From positions 1-13,803 of the forward strand of contig JAEYRW010000157.1 of the NCBI GenBank assembly GCA_023435435.1: a stretch of 13,803 bases of DNA, read 5' to 3'. The stretch is from Bacillota bacterium. GTDB lineage: Bacteria > Bacillota > Clostridia > Christensenellales > Aristaeellaceae. The notes under the pieces were generated by a model. That model was not told the origin of the DNA. It was given only the letters and a program-made list of their open reading frames with translations, and did not search any database. This document shows, piece by piece, positions 1 through 7,108 of this stretch (within the stretch, counting starts at the first letter, position 1; each line of letters starts with the position of its first letter). Made by a program: the position numbers and the translations under genes.

Positions 1-30
1 GATCAACTTCGCAACCCTGCCGGGTCCGCC

Positions 31-78
31 AAAAAGAAAATTCGGATCGCACGGGGTTGGGGCCCCCGCGCGATCCGA
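31..78 (-). terminator. Strong intrinsic terminator after the glycogen/AAA+ operon
   Basis: Read on the minus strand, the arm at 70-78 pairs perfectly with 42-50 (9 bp). The stem continues with 64-69 against 51-56 (6 bp, one G-T wobble), giving a 15-bp stem with a 7-base loop at 57-63. A T-rich tract (minus strand ATTTTCTTTTT, 31-41) follows immediately. It lies 45 bases beyond the AAA+ stop codon, so it should end transcription of the whole glgC-glgD-glgA-AAA+ unit. Bases 1-30 hold nothing I can identify. Confidence 0.93.
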
Positions 79-123
79 CGGACAAAGATTCTATTCCAAA
101 CCAGTATGGGATTCTTAAGGACA

Positions 124-1278
124 TCAACCCTTGAGCGGGGTCTGGGGCGGCACCCCAGCGTTCCCGCCCGCAAGCCCTTTCAGCTCGTCGATCATCTTTT
201 GCGTATTTTCCACAAGCTCCTTTTCCTTTTTGAGCGCCTCGTTGAGCTTCACGTCCTCGCTGCGCGCGGTTTCGATGTCGGCCTTTGTGATGGTGGTGAG
301 TTTTTCCACCGTCATGTCGGAATCCGCAGCGAGGCGGTTCGACTGGGCGACGAGGGTGCGTTCGAAGATATTGCGCACGCCGCGGGCGTTGCCGAAGGAG
401 ATGGAGTGGGTATTGGCGGCCTCGATATAATCGCGCGCCGCGGCCTTGGCTTCTTCGTCGAGCACGTAACTGTTCTTTTTAAGCTGCATGTTCAGGATAT
501 CGACCATTTCGTCGGTGGAATAGTCGTCGAAGTGGAGGTAGCGGTTGAAGCGCGACTCGAGGCCGGGGTTGGCGTGGATGAACTGCTCCATGAGCCCGTC
601 GTAGCCCGCCACGATGACCACCAGATCGTCGCGGTTGTCCTCCATGGCCTTGAGCAGTGTCTCGATGGCCTCCTGGCCGAAATCGTTCTCGGATGTGGCG
701 CGCAGGGCGTAGGCCTCGTCCACGAACAGCACGCCCCCCAGCGCCTTTTTGATGACCTCCGTGGTCTTCTGCGCCGTCTGGCCCACGTAGCCCGCCACGA
801 GGCCGGAACGGTCGACCTCCACAAGCTGTCCCTTGGAGAGGATGCCAAGGCTTCTGTAAATGCGCGACATGAGCCGGGCGATCATCGTCTTGCCCGTGCC
901 GGGGTTCCCCGTAAAGACCATGTGCAGGGACATTTCAACGGTGGGGAGGTTGTGCTCCTTGCGGAGCTTGTGAATCGTCACCATGTTGATGAGATTCCCG
1001 ACCTCCTTCTTGATCCCGCCGAGGCCGATGTACTCATTGAGCTCCTTTTTAAGCGCCTCGATATCCTCGGGCGGCGGAAGCTGCTCCTCAGGCTTTGCCG
1101 CCTCCGCCTTCTGGACGGCGGGCGCGGGCTTTCCGGGCGCGTCGAGGCTTCCGGGCTTGTCGGGTGCGGCGGGCATGGGCCCACCCCAGAGGTCGTCGCC
1201 GACGCGGCGCATGCTGTTGTTGATGAGGTCCGAAATGACCTCGAGTTGGGTCTTGATGATTTCATCGCGGTTATCCAT
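124..1278 (-). CDS. CbbX/SpoVK-like AAA+ ATPase
   Basis: A 384-residue AAA+ ATPase of the CbbX (Rubisco activase) / SpoVK clade, predicted cytosolic, probably a hexameric protein remodeller. With the start at 1278 the motifs are: Walker A GNPGTGKT at 124-131; a pore-loop region around 158-169 (SGLVAGYVGQTA), typical of the clade; Walker B with VLFVDEA at 183-189; sensor 1 near 221-226; an arginine finger in LESRFNR (about R243); sensor 2 GNARGVRN at about 296. Before the AAA core there is an Ala/Pro/Lys/Glu-rich linker (about residues 33-72). A charged, probably helical or coiled-coil C-terminus follows (about 335-370). The family member SpoVK is about 320 residues, so the extra length is in these ends. 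The start at 1278 is preferred over 1311 or 1284 because GGAGA lies 7 bases upstream. It is the last gene of the glycogen operon, 81 bases after glgA. Its substrate is unknown. Rubisco is not suggested by the context; a role in handling glycogen enzymes is only inference. Confidence 0.9.
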   Translation of the reverse strand: MDNRDEIIKTQLEVISDLINNSMRRVGDDLWGGPMPAAPDKPGSLDAPGKPAPAVQKAEAAKPEEQLPPPEDIEALKKELNEYIGLGGIKKEVGNLINMVTIHKLRKEHNLPTVEMSLHMVFTGNPGTGKTMIARLMSRIYRSLGILSKGQLVEVDRSGLVAGYVGQTAQKTTEVIKKALGGVLFVDEAYALRATSENDFGQEAIETLLKAMEDNRDDLVVIVAGYDGLMEQFIHANPGLESRFNRYLHFDDYSTDEMVDILNMQLKKNSYVLDEEAKAAARDYIEAANTHSISFGNARGVRNIFERTLVAQSNRLAADSDMTVEKLTTITKADIETARSEDVKLNEALKKEKELVENTQKMIDELKGLAGGNAGVPPQTPLKG

Positions 1279-1285
1279 GGGCATT

Positions 1286-1290
1286 TCTCC
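1286..1290 (-). promoter_or_regulatory. Ribosome binding site fixing the AAA+ start
   Basis: Minus-strand GGAGA lies 7 bases before the ATG at 1278. The in-frame ATG at 1284 would start immediately after it and the one at 1311 lies upstream of it, so this site argues for the shorter protein. Confidence 0.65.
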
Positions 1291-1319
1291 GTTCGTATCT
1301 GTGAATCTCATGCGAAACG

Positions 1320-1341
1320 CCCCGCGGCGCAGGCCGCGGGG
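1320..1341 (-). other. GC-rich hairpin between glgA and the AAA+ gene
   Basis: A perfect 8-bp inverted repeat (CCCCGCGG / CCGCGGGG) with a 6-base loop lies 18 bases past the glgA stop. Only a short TTT follows on the minus strand, so it is a poor intrinsic terminator. It could attenuate read-through, protect the glgCDA message from 3' decay or mark an RNA processing point. I see no convincing promoter between it and the AAA+ start, so the AAA+ gene probably depends on read-through. Confidence 0.55.
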
Positions 1342-1359
1342 ACAGGTCGCGGAAATCGG

Positions 1360-3057
1360 TCAGGCATCGGCCTTCTTGCGCGGCGCGCGGGGCTTCTTGG
1401 GCGCCGCCTCGGGCTTTGGGTCCGCCTCCTTTTTCGCACGGGTTTTTTTTGCGGGAACCTCCGCCTTTGTCTCGGCGGCGGGCGCCTTCGCGTCCGCTTT
1501 CTTGGCGGCGGGCTTCTTCGCGGGCTTCTGCGGCGCCTCCGTAACAGGCTGCGCTGTCGCGGCCGGCTGCGGCGCGGGCTGCGCCTCGGCCTGAACGGGC
1601 GGGACGGGCTGCGCGGGGGCGCACAGGGTGCGATAGAGATCGATGTAGTGGTGTGCGGACTGATCCCAGCCGTACTGGCCGCCCATGGCGCGCCCCGCGA
1701 GCACATCCCACACATCCGCCTTGTGCTCCCGGAAGACCTTCACCGCGCGCTCGATGACGTGCAGCATGTCGTGGGCGTTGTAGTTGAGGAAGGTGAAGCC
1801 GTTGCCCTCGCCGGTGAACTCGTTGTAGGCGAGCACGGTGTCCCGGAGTCCGCCCGTTTCCCGCACGACGGGAAGCGTGCCGTACCTGAGCGAGATGAGC
1901 TGCGAGAGCCCGCACGGCTCGAACATGGAGGGCATGAGGAACATATCCGCGCCCGCGTAGATCCGCCGGGCGAGGTCGTGGTTCATCTGGAACGAGGCGG
2001 CGACTTTGCCGGGATACTTCCACTGGGCCCAACTGAACAGGTCCACATACTTGGACTCGCCCATGCCCAAAACCGCCATCTGCACGTCCGTGTCCATCAA
2101 CTCGGACAGCACGCGCTCCACCAAATCCAGGCCCTTCTGACCAGAGAGCCGCCCGACCATGCCGATGAGCGGCACGTTGGGGTCAACCGCCAGCCCCATT
2201 TCCTTCTGGAGCGCGGCTTTGCACGCCGCCTTGCCCGCGAGGAAGTCGTCCGCGGTATAATTCTGCGCAAGGGCCTTGTCGGTGGCGGGATCGTATTCCC
2301 CGGTATCGATGCCGTTCAGGATGCCCGTGAGGTGGTCGGCCCGGGCGCGGAGCAGCCCGTCCAGCCGCTCGCCGTAGTACGCGGTCTTGATTTCCTCCGC
2401 GTAGGTGGGACTCACGGTGGTGATGCGGTCCGCGGCGACGATGCCGCCCTTCATGAACGAGCACATGCCGTAGAATTCCAGGTTGTCGGCGCTGTACGCC
2501 CACTCGCCCAGCGCCACCAGCTCCTCAATCTCCCCGATGGAGAAGACGCCCTGGTACTGGAGGTTGTGGATGGTGAACACCGTCTTGATGTCCTTATAGT
2601 GCTCCAGCTGCTTGTACTGGGCGTTCAGGAGGATGGGCATGAGGCCCGTCTGCCAGTCGTGGCAGTGCAGCACATCCGGAATGAAGCCCATCTGGGGCAA
2701 CGCCTCGAGCACCGCGCGGCAGAAGTAGGTGTAGCGTTCGCCCTCGTCCCCGCCCAGGCCGTAGACATAACTCCTCTGGAAATACTGCTTGTTGTCCACG
2801 AAATAGAATGTGATGCCCTCGTAGGTGAGCTTTTCAATGCCCACATACTGGCGGCGCCAGCCGAGATTGATGTAGAAGAACACCACATGCTCCATCTGGT
2901 CGCGCCACTTTTTGTCGATCTGCTGGTACAGGGGCAATATCACCCGCACGTCCTCGCCGGATCGCCTGATCTCCTTGGGCAGAGCGCCGATCACGTCCGC
3001 GAGCCCCCCGGTTTTGACAAAGGGGACGCACTCGGACGCCACAAACAGTATTTTCAT
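1360..3057 (-). CDS. glgA: Glycogen synthase with basic C-terminal tail
   Basis: ADP-glucose-dependent glycogen synthase (GT5), which adds alpha-1,4-glucosyl units to growing glycogen in the cytosol. The 565-residue product has the N-terminal ADP-glucose loop KTGGLADV (15-22), HCHDWQ (131-136), a GT-B C-terminal half with GRLSGQKG (302-309), and the hallmark region SMFEPCGLSQ (377-386) followed by RETGGLRDTV (399-408). The catalytic part ends near residue 478, the usual family length. Residues 479-565 are an extra low-complexity tail: first Pro/Ala/Gln-rich, then (511-565) with 16 Lys and 3 Arg against 7 acidic residues, resembling a histone-H1-type tail. GGGAGG lies 7 bases before the ATG. 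The gene starts 18 bases after glgD, and the three glg genes form one operon. The tail is in frame with a normal stop, so I read it as real; its job is unknown. Confidence 0.97.
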   Translation of the reverse strand: MKILFVASECVPFVKTGGLADVIGALPKEIRRSGEDVRVILPLYQQIDKKWRDQMEHVVFFYINLGWRRQYVGIEKLTYEGITFYFVDNKQYFQRSYVYGLGGDEGERYTYFCRAVLEALPQMGFIPDVLHCHDWQTGLMPILLNAQYKQLEHYKDIKTVFTIHNLQYQGVFSIGEIEELVALGEWAYSADNLEFYGMCSFMKGGIVAADRITTVSPTYAEEIKTAYYGERLDGLLRARADHLTGILNGIDTGEYDPATDKALAQNYTADDFLAGKAACKAALQKEMGLAVDPNVPLIGMVGRLSGQKGLDLVERVLSELMDTDVQMAVLGMGESKYVDLFSWAQWKYPGKVAASFQMNHDLARRIYAGADMFLMPSMFEPCGLSQLISLRYGTLPVVRETGGLRDTVLAYNEFTGEGNGFTFLNYNAHDMLHVIERAVKVFREHKADVWDVLAGRAMGGQYGWDQSAHHYIDLYRTLCAPAQPVPPVQAEAQPAPQPAATAQPVTEAPQKPAKKPAAKKADAKAPAAETKAEVPAKKTRAKKEADPKPEAAPKKPRAPRKKADA

Positions 3058-3075
3058 TTGATTCCCTCCCGTTCT

Positions 3076-4212
3076 TTAAAGGGTGATGTTTTTGCCGATC
3101 ACGATGGGATACTGGCGCTGGCCGATGAGCCGGCCGTGGGCGCGCATCGTGACCGCCTTGTCGAGGATGACATAGTCCGCCTCGACGGAGTCCTCTATGT
3201 AGCTGTCCTGCATGATGATGGAGTTTTTCACCACCGCGCCGCGCCCGATCTTCACGCCCCGGAACAGCACGCAGTTTTCGACGGTTCCTTCAATGACGCA
3301 GCCGTCCGCGACCAGCGAGTTTTTCACCTTCGCCCGGGGGCCGTAGATGGCGGGCACCTCGTCGCGTTCCTTGGTGTACACCGGGTAATCGGAGAACAGG
3401 GCCTTGCGGTAGTATCTGCCCAAAAGATCCATGTTCAGCCGGTAGTAGCCGTTGACGGTCTCCACCCGGCGGTAGTAGCCCTTGTACTCGTAGCCGCGCA
3501 CGTCCAGCATGCCGGTTCTGATGTGCCCCCTGAGCATGTCCCCGTAGATGTCGTGCATGCCCTGGGAAAACGCCTGATCCACCAGATGCATGAGCAGCGT
3601 GCGCTTCACGATCAATACGTCCATGGACATGTTGTCGTAGTTGGCGGCGTTGGGGTTGATTTCCATGTCCGCGATCTTGCCGCCGGGGCCCACGTTCAAG
3701 TATATATGCTTGTCGTGCTTGGATGAGGACAGGTACATTTCCCCCGGCGCCGCTTTTGCGTACAGAAGCGTGATGTCCGCCCCCGACTCCGCGTGCGCCT
3801 GAAGCATGGGTTCGAAGGAGGTCGAAAACACGATGTTCCCGCCCGAGAGGATCACCAGCTCTTGGCGCGACCTGCGCAGGTAGTCGAAGTTCGCGCGCAG
3901 CGCCTCGAGAACGCCCGTGTATTCCCCGCCGTTTTCGTCGTTGATGAAGGGGGGCAGGATGAAAAGGCCGTTGTTGCGGGTATGCAGATCCCACTCCTTG
4001 CCCGCGCCCAGATGGTCCATCAGGGAGGAATAGTTCTTCTGGGTGATGACGCCGACGTTCTTGACGCCGGAATTGACCATGTTCGAGAGCACGAAATCCA
4101 CGATGCGGTAGCGCCCGGCCACCGGCAAAGCCGCCACGGAGCGGTGGGTGGTCAGTTCGCGCAGGGAAAGATCGTCCCTTGTGGTGTAGATGATGCCCAT
4201 CGCGTCCTTCAT
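3076..4212 (-). CDS. glgD: GlgD, non-catalytic ADP-glucose pyrophosphorylase subunit
   Basis: A 378-residue partner of GlgC. In Bacillota GlgD forms a heterotetramer with GlgC and raises its activity while having little or none itself. The sequence fits this. The GGxGxRL nucleotide loop is missing (the N-terminus runs MGIIYTTRDDLSLREL), and the SGDHIY motif of GlgC has become SGGNIV, while the structural motif AGRYRIVDFVLSN is kept. The C-terminal third is a left-handed beta-helix of hexapeptide type (for example CVIEGTVENCVLFRGVKIGRG). The start at 4212 gives an ATGA overlap with the glgC stop, the usual sign of translational coupling. The in-frame ATG at 4200 is an alternative. The reading frame stays open upstream to 4818, but that part is an out-of-frame shadow of glgC. 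Confidence 0.95.
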   Translation of the reverse strand: MKDAMGIIYTTRDDLSLRELTTHRSVAALPVAGRYRIVDFVLSNMVNSGVKNVGVITQKNYSSLMDHLGAGKEWDLHTRNNGLFILPPFINDENGGEYTGVLEALRANFDYLRRSRQELVILSGGNIVFSTSFEPMLQAHAESGADITLLYAKAAPGEMYLSSSKHDKHIYLNVGPGGKIADMEINPNAANYDNMSMDVLIVKRTLLMHLVDQAFSQGMHDIYGDMLRGHIRTGMLDVRGYEYKGYYRRVETVNGYYRLNMDLLGRYYRKALFSDYPVYTKERDEVPAIYGPRAKVKNSLVADGCVIEGTVENCVLFRGVKIGRGAVVKNSIIMQDSYIEDSVEADYVILDKAVTMRAHGRLIGQRQYPIVIGKNITL

Positions 4213-5411
4213 GCCTTCGCCCCCTCTCTTTCGGCAATGATGTCCCCGTCGATCTGTTCGCCGGGCTTTACCACAAAGCCGCCCGGCAGACGCGTGCCCT
4301 TGCCGATGAGGGCGATGCCGCCCGTCTCGTCGCCCACGACGGCGCCCGGGCCGATCTCGCAGTCCTCCGACACGATGGAGTGCCTGATGACCGCGCCCTT
4401 CTGGACGACGGTGTTGGGCATGACCACCGCGTTTTCGATGACTGCCCCTTCCTCCACCACCACGCCCGCGAAGAGCACCGAGTGGCTGACCTTGCCCATG
4501 ACTTCGCAGCCTTCGGTGACGGAGGAGCAATCGATCTCCGCCATGGGGCCGATGAAATGGGGCGGGAGCTGGGGAGACCTTGCGTAGATGGGCCAGCGGC
4601 TGTCCCGCAGGTTGAAGGCCGGCGGATCGGTGAGAAGGTCCATGTGGGCCTCCCAGAGGCTTTCGATGGTGCCCACGTCCTTCCAGTAGTCCTCGAAGGA
4701 GTAGGCCATAAGCTTGCGTCTGTCCGAAAGAATCTGCGGAATGATGTTCTTGCCGAAGTCGTTTTTGGAGGATGCGTCCCTGTCGTCGCGCATGAGATAA
4801 TCGCGCAAAACCGGCCACGAGAACACGTACACGCCCATGGAGGCCAAATTGCTCTTGGGCTTTTTCGGTTTTTCCTCGAATTCGGTGATGCGGTTTTCGC
4901 CGTCCACGTTCATGATGCCGAAGGACGGCGCCTCCGCCCAGGGCACGGGGCGCACCGCGATGGTCACGTCCGCGCCCGCCTCCACGTGGGCGCTGAGCAT
5001 CTGGCGGTAGTCCATCTTGTAGATGTGATCGCCCGAGAGGATCAGCACGTACTCGGGATCATACTGCTCGATGAAGCTGATGTTCTGATAGATGGCGTTG
5101 GCGGTGCCCTTGTACCATTCCCCGCTCTTGGCCTTCATAAACGGCGGAAGCACGAACACGCCGCCGTTGGTGAGGTCGAGGTCCCACGGCTGGCCCGCGC
5201 CGATGTAGCGGTTGAGCTCCAGGGGCTGATACTGGGTCAGCACGCCCACCACGTCGATTCCCGCGTTGGAACAGTTGGACAGCGGAAAGTCGATGATGCG
5301 GTATTTCCCGCCGAAGGGCACGGCGGGCTTTGCCATTGCCTTGGTCAAAAGCCCAAGGCGGCTGCCCTGCCCTCCGGCAAGCAGCATGGCGATACATTTT
5401 TTCTTGCGCAT
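4209..5411 (-). CDS. glgC: Glucose-1-phosphate adenylyltransferase GlgC
   Basis: Catalytic subunit of ADP-glucose pyrophosphorylase (ATP + glucose-1-phosphate to ADP-glucose + PPi), the committed step of bacterial glycogen synthesis. The 400-residue protein shows LAGGQGSRLG (11-20) with the following KPAVPFGGKYRIIDF, SGDHIY (126-131) at the active site, and EFEEKPKKP (177-185) for sugar-phosphate binding. A C-terminal beta-helix domain starts near residue 290. Length matches the family. The start at 5411 is chosen because MRKKKCIAMLLAGG aligns with the normal N-terminus and GGGAG lies about 7 bases upstream; a 27-residue upstream extension has no such support and runs through the candidate promoter. 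It is the first gene of the operon. Confidence 0.97.
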   Translation of the reverse strand: MRKKKCIAMLLAGGQGSRLGLLTKAMAKPAVPFGGKYRIIDFPLSNCSNAGIDVVGVLTQYQPLELNRYIGAGQPWDLDLTNGGVFVLPPFMKAKSGEWYKGTANAIYQNISFIEQYDPEYVLILSGDHIYKMDYRQMLSAHVEAGADVTIAVRPVPWAEAPSFGIMNVDGENRITEFEEKPKKPKSNLASMGVYVFSWPVLRDYLMRDDRDASSKNDFGKNIIPQILSDRRKLMAYSFEDYWKDVGTIESLWEAHMDLLTDPPAFNLRDSRWPIYARSPQLPPHFIGPMAEIDCSSVTEGCEVMGKVSHSVLFAGVVVEEGAVIENAVVMPNTVVQKGAVIRHSIVSEDCEIGPGAVVGDETGGIALIGKGTRLPGGFVVKPGEQIDGDIIAEREGAKA

Positions 5412-5469
5412 ACATTCTCCCTGCCTTGCGTTGAGGGATTCACCCCTCTTATTGTAACCTGTACATAAC

Positions 5470-5498
5470 ATTATAAGGCATGCAGCCAACAAAATCCA
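5470..5498 (-). promoter_or_regulatory. Candidate sigma-A-type promoter for glgC
   Basis: The minus strand has a perfect -10 TATAAT (5470-5475). A weak -35 TGGATT (5493-5498) lies 17 bases upstream. The element sits about 60 bases before the glgC ATG and just past the terminator of the preceding gene, where a promoter is expected. The weak -35 could mean that an activator is needed, which is inference. Confidence 0.5.
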
Positions 5499-5519
5499 GT
5501 GGTTCCACGGAAATTGTGC

Positions 5520-5550
5520 AAAAAAGAACGCGCCTTTTACGGCGCGCCCT
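5520..5550 (-). terminator. Intrinsic terminator of the padR/DUF4097 unit
   Basis: On the minus strand, the arm at 5541-5550 pairs with 5525-5534 (10 bp, two G-T wobbles) around a GTAAAA loop, followed by TTTTT at 5520-5524. It lies 11 bases past the DUF4097 stop and just upstream of the glgC promoter, separating the two units. Confidence 0.9.
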
Positions 5551-5561
5551 CAATTTCCTGT

Positions 5562-6665
5562 CTATTTTTCAAATTGGATGTCGATCCGTGCGTTGGAGGT
5601 GCGCACTTCGAGTTTCTTCTTGCCCTCGGACACCGGCGGCAGATTATTCTTGCCGTTGGATGTGCGGGAGGTGACGGCGTAATCGGACAGACTGCCCTTC
5701 ACGGTGCCGGTGATTGAGCCGTTGGAGGAGGAAAGCGAAATGTCGTCCCCCGTCACCCCTTCCACCGAGAGATGGCCGTTTCTGGTCTCGATTTTGACGC
5801 GCTTGCCAACGACGGAGCGCGCTTCGTTGGCGCCGTTGGATGTCTTGAGAACCACCTCGTCCGCCGCGACGGATTCCGATTCGATCTTTGCGTTGCTCGA
5901 CTCGGCGACGACGCTGTCCGCGGCGACACTCCAGAGCCGGATGCCGCCGTTGGTGGTGGTGAACTTTGCGCGTCTGGCGGCCACGCTCTCCGCGGTGATC
6001 TTGCCGTTGGAGGTGCGCAGGCTCAAAATGTTCGCGCCGGTGCGCGTGGCGGACATGGAACCGTTGGAGGAGCGCGCGTCCACCTCGCCGGAATATTCCT
6101 TGGGCAGCGTGAGGGTGAACGGACTTGTCTGCCAGGTGCGCACGCCGAAGATGGAGCGGAAGCCGCCCCAGGGGTCTGCGATGAACCGCACGGACAGCGC
6201 GCCGCCCTGGCAGTTTACCTCGTAGTGGCCGTCCGGGCCGTCCACGTACTCGATCTTGAGGCAGTCGCCCCCCACCACGTTGACGCTGCGGTTCTGGTCG
6301 ACCACCGTCACGCGCCGAACCTCTGCCGGATCGTATGTCTTGGTCATGTAGGTGTACTTTCCCTCGGCCCGGGCGGTGGTGCCCGGCTCGGCGGAGGCCT
6401 CCGGCGCTTCCGGTTCTTCGGGCGCGTCCGGCCCCACCACGATCTCGGGCGTCGCGAATTCGCGCTTCACGCGCGCCACGATGTCGTCGATCTTCTCCAT
6501 GCCCGCCACGGCCTCCTCCTCGGAAATGCCTTCCTCTATGCGGTCCTCGATCATTTCCTGATAGAAGCCCACCAGGCGCCGGGTCTCGGGATAGATGTCG
6601 TCCGAATTGATGTTCAACGCCTCGAGCTTTTTCGCAAGCTCGATGAGATACTCATACTTGGTCAT
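5562..6665 (-). CDS. DUF4097-family beta-repeat protein with DUF1700-like N-terminus
   Basis: A 367-residue protein in two parts. Residues 1-70 are helical and resemble the DUF1700/HAAS N-terminus (MTKYEYLIELAKKLEAL, then GISEEEAV...). Residues 71-102 form a Pro/Glu/Ala-rich linker. Residues about 103-367 form a DUF4097 (putative adhesin, toastrack-type) beta domain. Its core repeats an [ST]-[ST]-N-G turn, with the Asn at 201, 220, 239, 258, 277, 296, 315, 337 and 358: exactly 19 residues apart for the first seven. I find no signal peptide and no transmembrane helix, so it is predicted cytosolic, unlike many DUF1700 proteins. The start at 6665 overlaps the end of padR by 14 bases, so it is coupled to that regulator and probably under its control. 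PadR neighbours with such partners are common in Bacillota and are often linked to envelope stress; the exact function here is unknown. Confidence 0.88.
   Translation of the reverse strand: MTKYEYLIELAKKLEALNINSDDIYPETRRLVGFYQEMIEDRIEEGISEEEAVAGMEKIDDIVARVKREFATPEIVVGPDAPEEPEAPEASAEPGTTARAEGKYTYMTKTYDPAEVRRVTVVDQNRSVNVVGGDCLKIEYVDGPDGHYEVNCQGGALSVRFIADPWGGFRSIFGVRTWQTSPFTLTLPKEYSGEVDARSSNGSMSATRTGANILSLRTSNGKITAESVAARRAKFTTTNGGIRLWSVAADSVVAESSNAKIESESVAADEVVLKTSNGANEARSVVGKRVKIETRNGHLSVEGVTGDDISLSSSNGSITGTVKGSLSDYAVTSRTSNGKNNLPPVSEGKKKLEVRTSNARIDIQFEK
5583..6083 (-). repeat. 57-bp-period coding repeat (19-residue beta-coil units)
   Basis: Nine copies of an [ST]-[ST]-N-[GA] turn lie in this part of the DUF4097 gene; the first seven are exactly 19 codons apart and the last two gaps are 22 and 21. 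On the plus strand this appears as recurring GCCGTTGGA-like words. The copies differ in sequence between the turns, so this is an old protein-fold repeat rather than a recent tandem duplication. Confidence 0.85.
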
Positions 6666-6978
6666 AACCGCCCGCCGCCCTTTCTATAAACGAGAATGCC
6701 TTCGCAGCCTCCCGCCACTCTTGCTTGAACTCCTCGAGCCGCCCCCGGCCCGCCTCCGTGATCGCGTACACCCGCCTGAGCCGCCCGCCATGCTCCACGC
6801 TCTCGGCGCGAACGTAGCCCGCCTGCTCGTGGCGCTTTAAGATGTGGTAGAGCGCCGACTCCGAGAGCTGCACGTAGCCCTCCAGATCCTTCTCGATCCG
6901 GTAGCCGTAGGAATCGCCCCGGCAAAGCTCCGCGAGCACGCAGATCTCCAGAATTCCCTTCTTCAACTGAGCGTCCAT
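6652..6978 (-). CDS. PadR-family transcriptional regulator
   Basis: A 108-residue PadR-type repressor. The N-terminal winged helix starts with the family signature QLKKGILEICVLAEL and continues with GDSYGYRIEKDL, the recognition region LSESALYHILKRHEQAGYV and the wing GGRLRRVYAITEAGR. A short helical C-terminus should form the dimer. The ATG at 6978 is preceded by AAAGGCGG at about 7 bases. It is the first gene of a two-gene unit with the DUF4097 protein, which it overlaps. An imperfect palindrome lies over its own promoter, so autoregulation is likely (inference). The ligand is unknown. Confidence 0.94.
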   Translation of the reverse strand: MDAQLKKGILEICVLAELCRGDSYGYRIEKDLEGYVQLSESALYHILKRHEQAGYVRAESVEHGGRLRRVYAITEAGRGRLEEFKQEWREAAKAFSFIERAAGGYDQV

Positions 6979-6999
6979 CGCAATACCGCCTTTCGTGGA

Positions 7000-7020
7000 A
7001 TACTATACATCGTACAATAT
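7000..7020 (-). promoter_or_regulatory. Candidate PadR operator
   Basis: A 21-base imperfect palindrome (ATATTGTAC-GAT-GTATAGTAT on the minus strand) has GTAC/GTAT-type half sites. It covers the -10 element and most of the spacer, so a bound dimer would block RNA polymerase. AT-rich palindromes of this kind over their own promoters are common for PadR proteins. The assignment to this PadR is inference. Confidence 0.55.
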
Positions 7021-7030
7021 CTTTTGTCAA
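7002..7030 (-). promoter_or_regulatory. Sigma-A promoter of padR/DUF4097
   Basis: A perfect -35 TTGACA (7025-7030) and a -10 TATAGT (7002-7007) are separated by exactly 17 bases on the minus strand. The predicted transcript starts near 6995, leaving a leader of under 20 bases before the padR ATG. This is the strongest promoter in the window by eye. Confidence 0.88.
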
Positions 7031-7061
7031 GGCGCCGGTGCTCAACTCATGGTTGCATATG

Positions 7062-7091
7062 AAAAACGGCCCAGCCAATTGGCCGAACCGT
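7062..7091 (-). terminator. Intrinsic terminator after degV
   Basis: On the minus strand, the arm at 7081-7091 pairs with 7066-7076 (11 bp including three G-T wobbles) around an AATT loop, followed by TTTT. It lies 17 bases after the degV stop and closes the five-gene unit that begins at 11686. Confidence 0.85.
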
Positions 7092-7108
7092 CCGCGCGTG
7101 CATCTGCG

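Noticed and set aside
106..3726. A 1206-codon plus-strand open frame antisense to the AAA+, glgA and glgD genes
   Set aside because: It runs opposite three clear genes, has no recognisable domain, and is rich in His/Val/Leu/Arg as expected for the reverse complement of GC-rich coding sequence. Similar long antisense frames oppose glgC, the mannosidase and apbE.
4213..4818. N-terminal extension of GlgD by about 200 residues
   Set aside because: The extension is Gly/Arg/His-rich nonsense lying inside glgC in another frame; the true GlgD N-terminus begins at the ATGA overlap at 4212.
5412..5492. 27-residue N-terminal extension of GlgC
   Set aside because: It overlaps the candidate -10 element, has no ribosome site, and GlgC proteins normally begin a few residues before the nucleotide-binding loop.
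6979..7108. Riboswitch or small RNA between degV and padR
   Set aside because: The 130 bases are fully explained by the degV terminator, the padR promoter and its palindrome; no conserved riboswitch core was seen.
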